Below are positions 62,876 through 64,000 of a stretch of DNA of 64,000 nt, piece by piece. The stretch's first letter is position 1. Each line of letters opens with the position of its first letter. This DNA comes from Brachybacterium saurashtrense (GTDB taxonomy: Bacteria; Actinomycetota; Actinomycetes; Actinomycetales; Dermabacteraceae). The position numbers were made by a program, and so were the translations under genes. Under the pieces are notes generated by a model, which did no database searches, had not been told where the DNA came from, and saw only the letters and a list, made by a program, of their open reading frames with translations. The DNA is taken from contig NZ_CP031356.1 in the NCBI RefSeq assembly GCF_003355475.1, positions 3,038,001 to 3,102,000 on the forward strand, read 5' to 3'.

Positions 62876-63003
62876 CGCGTGCACTGGGGTCGGTGAAATT
62901 CCGAGCCGGCGGTGACAGTCCGCGACCCGATGGCCTCTGGCCCTCGGCTGACCAGGTGGAACTCCTGGACCGACGGTGAGAGTCCGGATGGGAAGCGCAC
63001 GCG
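62876..63003 (+). ncRNA. FMN riboswitch (RFN element)
   Basis: P1 is closed by CGCGTGC (62876-62882) with GCACGCG (62997-63003). Inside are the conserved GGTGAAATTCC, CCGGCGGTGACAGTCCGCGA and GACGGTGAGAGTCCGGATGG blocks of the RFN aptamer. TACCGT at 62846-62851 may be the -10. It controls ribD downstream in response to flavin mononucleotide. Confidence 0.96.
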
Positions 63004-63088
63004 AACGACGTCCTCGGGCACGCCGGCACCGCGCACCCCCTGCGCGCGTCGGGGACCCGTCGGCGACGCCGTTCCCGCACACCCTTCC

Positions 63089-63124
63089 TCTCCTCCACCG
63101 CCGCGAGCCGCGGAGTGGAGGAGA
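63089..63124 (+). promoter_or_regulatory. Ribosome-site-sequestering hairpin of the FMN riboswitch
   Basis: TCTCCTCCAC (63089-63098) is a perfect complement to GTGGAGGAGA (63115-63124), which contains the ribD Shine-Dalgarno sequence. Pairing would hide it, so regulation is probably translational. Confidence 0.75.
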
Positions 63125-63130
63125 CAGAGC

Positions 63131-64000
63131 ATGCTGCAGGACGTCGAGCACCGGGCGCTGGCCCGCGCCCTCGAGATCGCGGCCGATCCGGCCGTGCCGC
63201 TGGGCCCGAATCCCCGTGTGGGCTGCGTGCTGCTGGACCCGCACGGCACGGTCCTGGCCGAGGGGCACCACCGCGGCGCCGGCACCGCACACGCCGAGGC
63301 CGACGCGCTGACCGCGGCCCGCGCCGCCTCCGCCCCGCTCGCCGGCGCCACCGCCGTGGTCACCCTGGAGCCCTGCGCGCACACGGGCCGCACCGGCCCC
63401 TGCGCGGACGCCCTGATCGAGGCCGGCGTCGGCCGTGTGGTGATCGCCCGCACCGACCCCAACCCGGTCGCCGCCGGCGGTATCGCGCGCCTGCGCGCCG
63501 CGGGGCTCGACGTGGAGCTCGCGATCCCGGAGGATCTCGCGGCGGCCGCCGCGGCCCTGAACCGCGGCTGGGAGCACGGCCTGGCGCACGAGCGCCCCCT
63601 GGTCACGGCCAAGATCGCGCTGAGCCTCGACGGCCGCGCGGCCGCCGCCGACGGCACCAGCCAGTGGCTCACCGGCGCCGCCGCCCGCGAGGAGGTGCAC
63701 CTGCTGCGCACCACCTGCGATGCCGTGCTGGTGGGCACCGGCACCGCCCGGGCGGACCACCCCACGCTCACCGCGCGCCGTCCCGACGGCACCCTCCACC
63801 CCCGCCAGCCGCTGCGGGCCGTGATGGGCACCTCGGAGGCGCCCCCGCTGCCAGCGATCGACGGCGCCGGGGAGGTGCTGCCTCTACGCACCCGCGACCC
63901 CTCGGTCGCGCTCGCCACCCTGTTCACGCGCGGCGTGCGCCATGTGCTGCTGGAGGGAGGCCCCACCCTCGCGGCCGCGTTCCTGCGCGCGGGCTGCGTG
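63131..64000 (+). CDS. ribD: Bifunctional riboflavin deaminase/reductase, 5' part
   Basis: Partial: 290 residues are visible and the frame runs off the window end. The deaminase domain has TAHAEADAL (His54, Glu56) and LEPCAHTGRTGPC (Cys82, Cys91), its zinc ligands. The reductase domain starts near residue 150 with VTAKIALSLDGRAAAADGTSQWLTG and ADHPTLTARRPD. It performs two successive steps from the GTP cyclohydrolase II product to ribitylamino-uracil phosphate in riboflavin synthesis. ATG 63131 is seven bases after GGAGGAG. Confidence 0.95.
   Translation, partial: MLQDVEHRALARALEIAADPAVPLGPNPRVGCVLLDPHGTVLAEGHHRGAGTAHAEADALTAARAASAPLAGATAVVTLEPCAHTGRTGPCADALIEAGVGRVVIARTDPNPVAAGGIARLRAAGLDVELAIPEDLAAAAAALNRGWEHGLAHERPLVTAKIALSLDGRAAAADGTSQWLTGAAAREEVHLLRTTCDAVLVGTGTARADHPTLTARRPDGTLHPRQPLRAVMGTSEAPPLPAIDGAGEVLPLRTRDPSVALATLFTRGVRHVLLEGGPTLAAAFLRAGCV

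Overview
This window is about 64 kb of very GC-rich DNA from the replication-origin region of an actinobacterium. Gene order (trxB, parB, parA, rsmG, jag, yidC, yidD, rnpA and rpmH, then dnaA, dnaN, recF and dciA on the other strand), heavy GC bias at third codon positions and many leaderless-looking starts fit the Micrococcales. Brachybacterium or another member of the Dermabacteraceae is my best guess; this is inference from gene order and protein style, not a database match. No insertion sequence, prophage, CRISPR array or rRNA was seen.

Layout. 1-31.8 kb is metabolic: the end of a cation transporter, a fused pabB/lyase, larC with a His-rich insert, an orphan HTH protein, a cupin and an amidohydrolase, ppsA with its PSRP-type regulator, two CNNM/CBS proteins, an esterase, a DUF4091 protein, a mechanosensitive-channel-like protein, DJ-1/PfpI, selO, an arylsulfatase, DUF389, a ROK-led sugar cluster, a formaldehyde dehydrogenase, an NYN-domain protein, an aldehyde dehydrogenase, tRNA-Leu(CAG) and an amino-acid permease. 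31.8-38.1 kb holds rpsF-ssb-rpsR-rplI, a bifunctional penicillin-binding protein and cca. 38.2-47.2 kb is a rightward envelope/redox block joined by several ATGA overlaps: DUF6049 protein, murJ, a pseudokinase, a small membrane protein, trxB and a thioredoxin-like protein that has lost both active-site cysteines.

47.2-50.2 kb is the standout. Three kilobases without a credible gene carry about 15 parS-like sites (GTTYCNCGTGRAAC type) between 47537 and 49683, preceded by a tight cluster of DnaA boxes. Next to it, parB encodes a 705-residue protein with about 400 residues of low-complexity linker between its ParA-contacting N-terminus and the CTPase/DNA-binding core. This looks like a very concentrated centromere with an unusually built ParB.

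50.2-64 kb is the origin core: parB to rpmH leftward from a near-consensus promoter at 56992-57020; dnaA rightward, with three DnaA boxes inside its own coding sequence; a 558-bp dnaA-dnaN spacer that is the expected oriC; then dnaN, recF (ribosome site inside a hairpin) and dciA. The window ends with an FMN riboswitch, an apparent Shine-Dalgarno-sequestering hairpin and the start of ribD.
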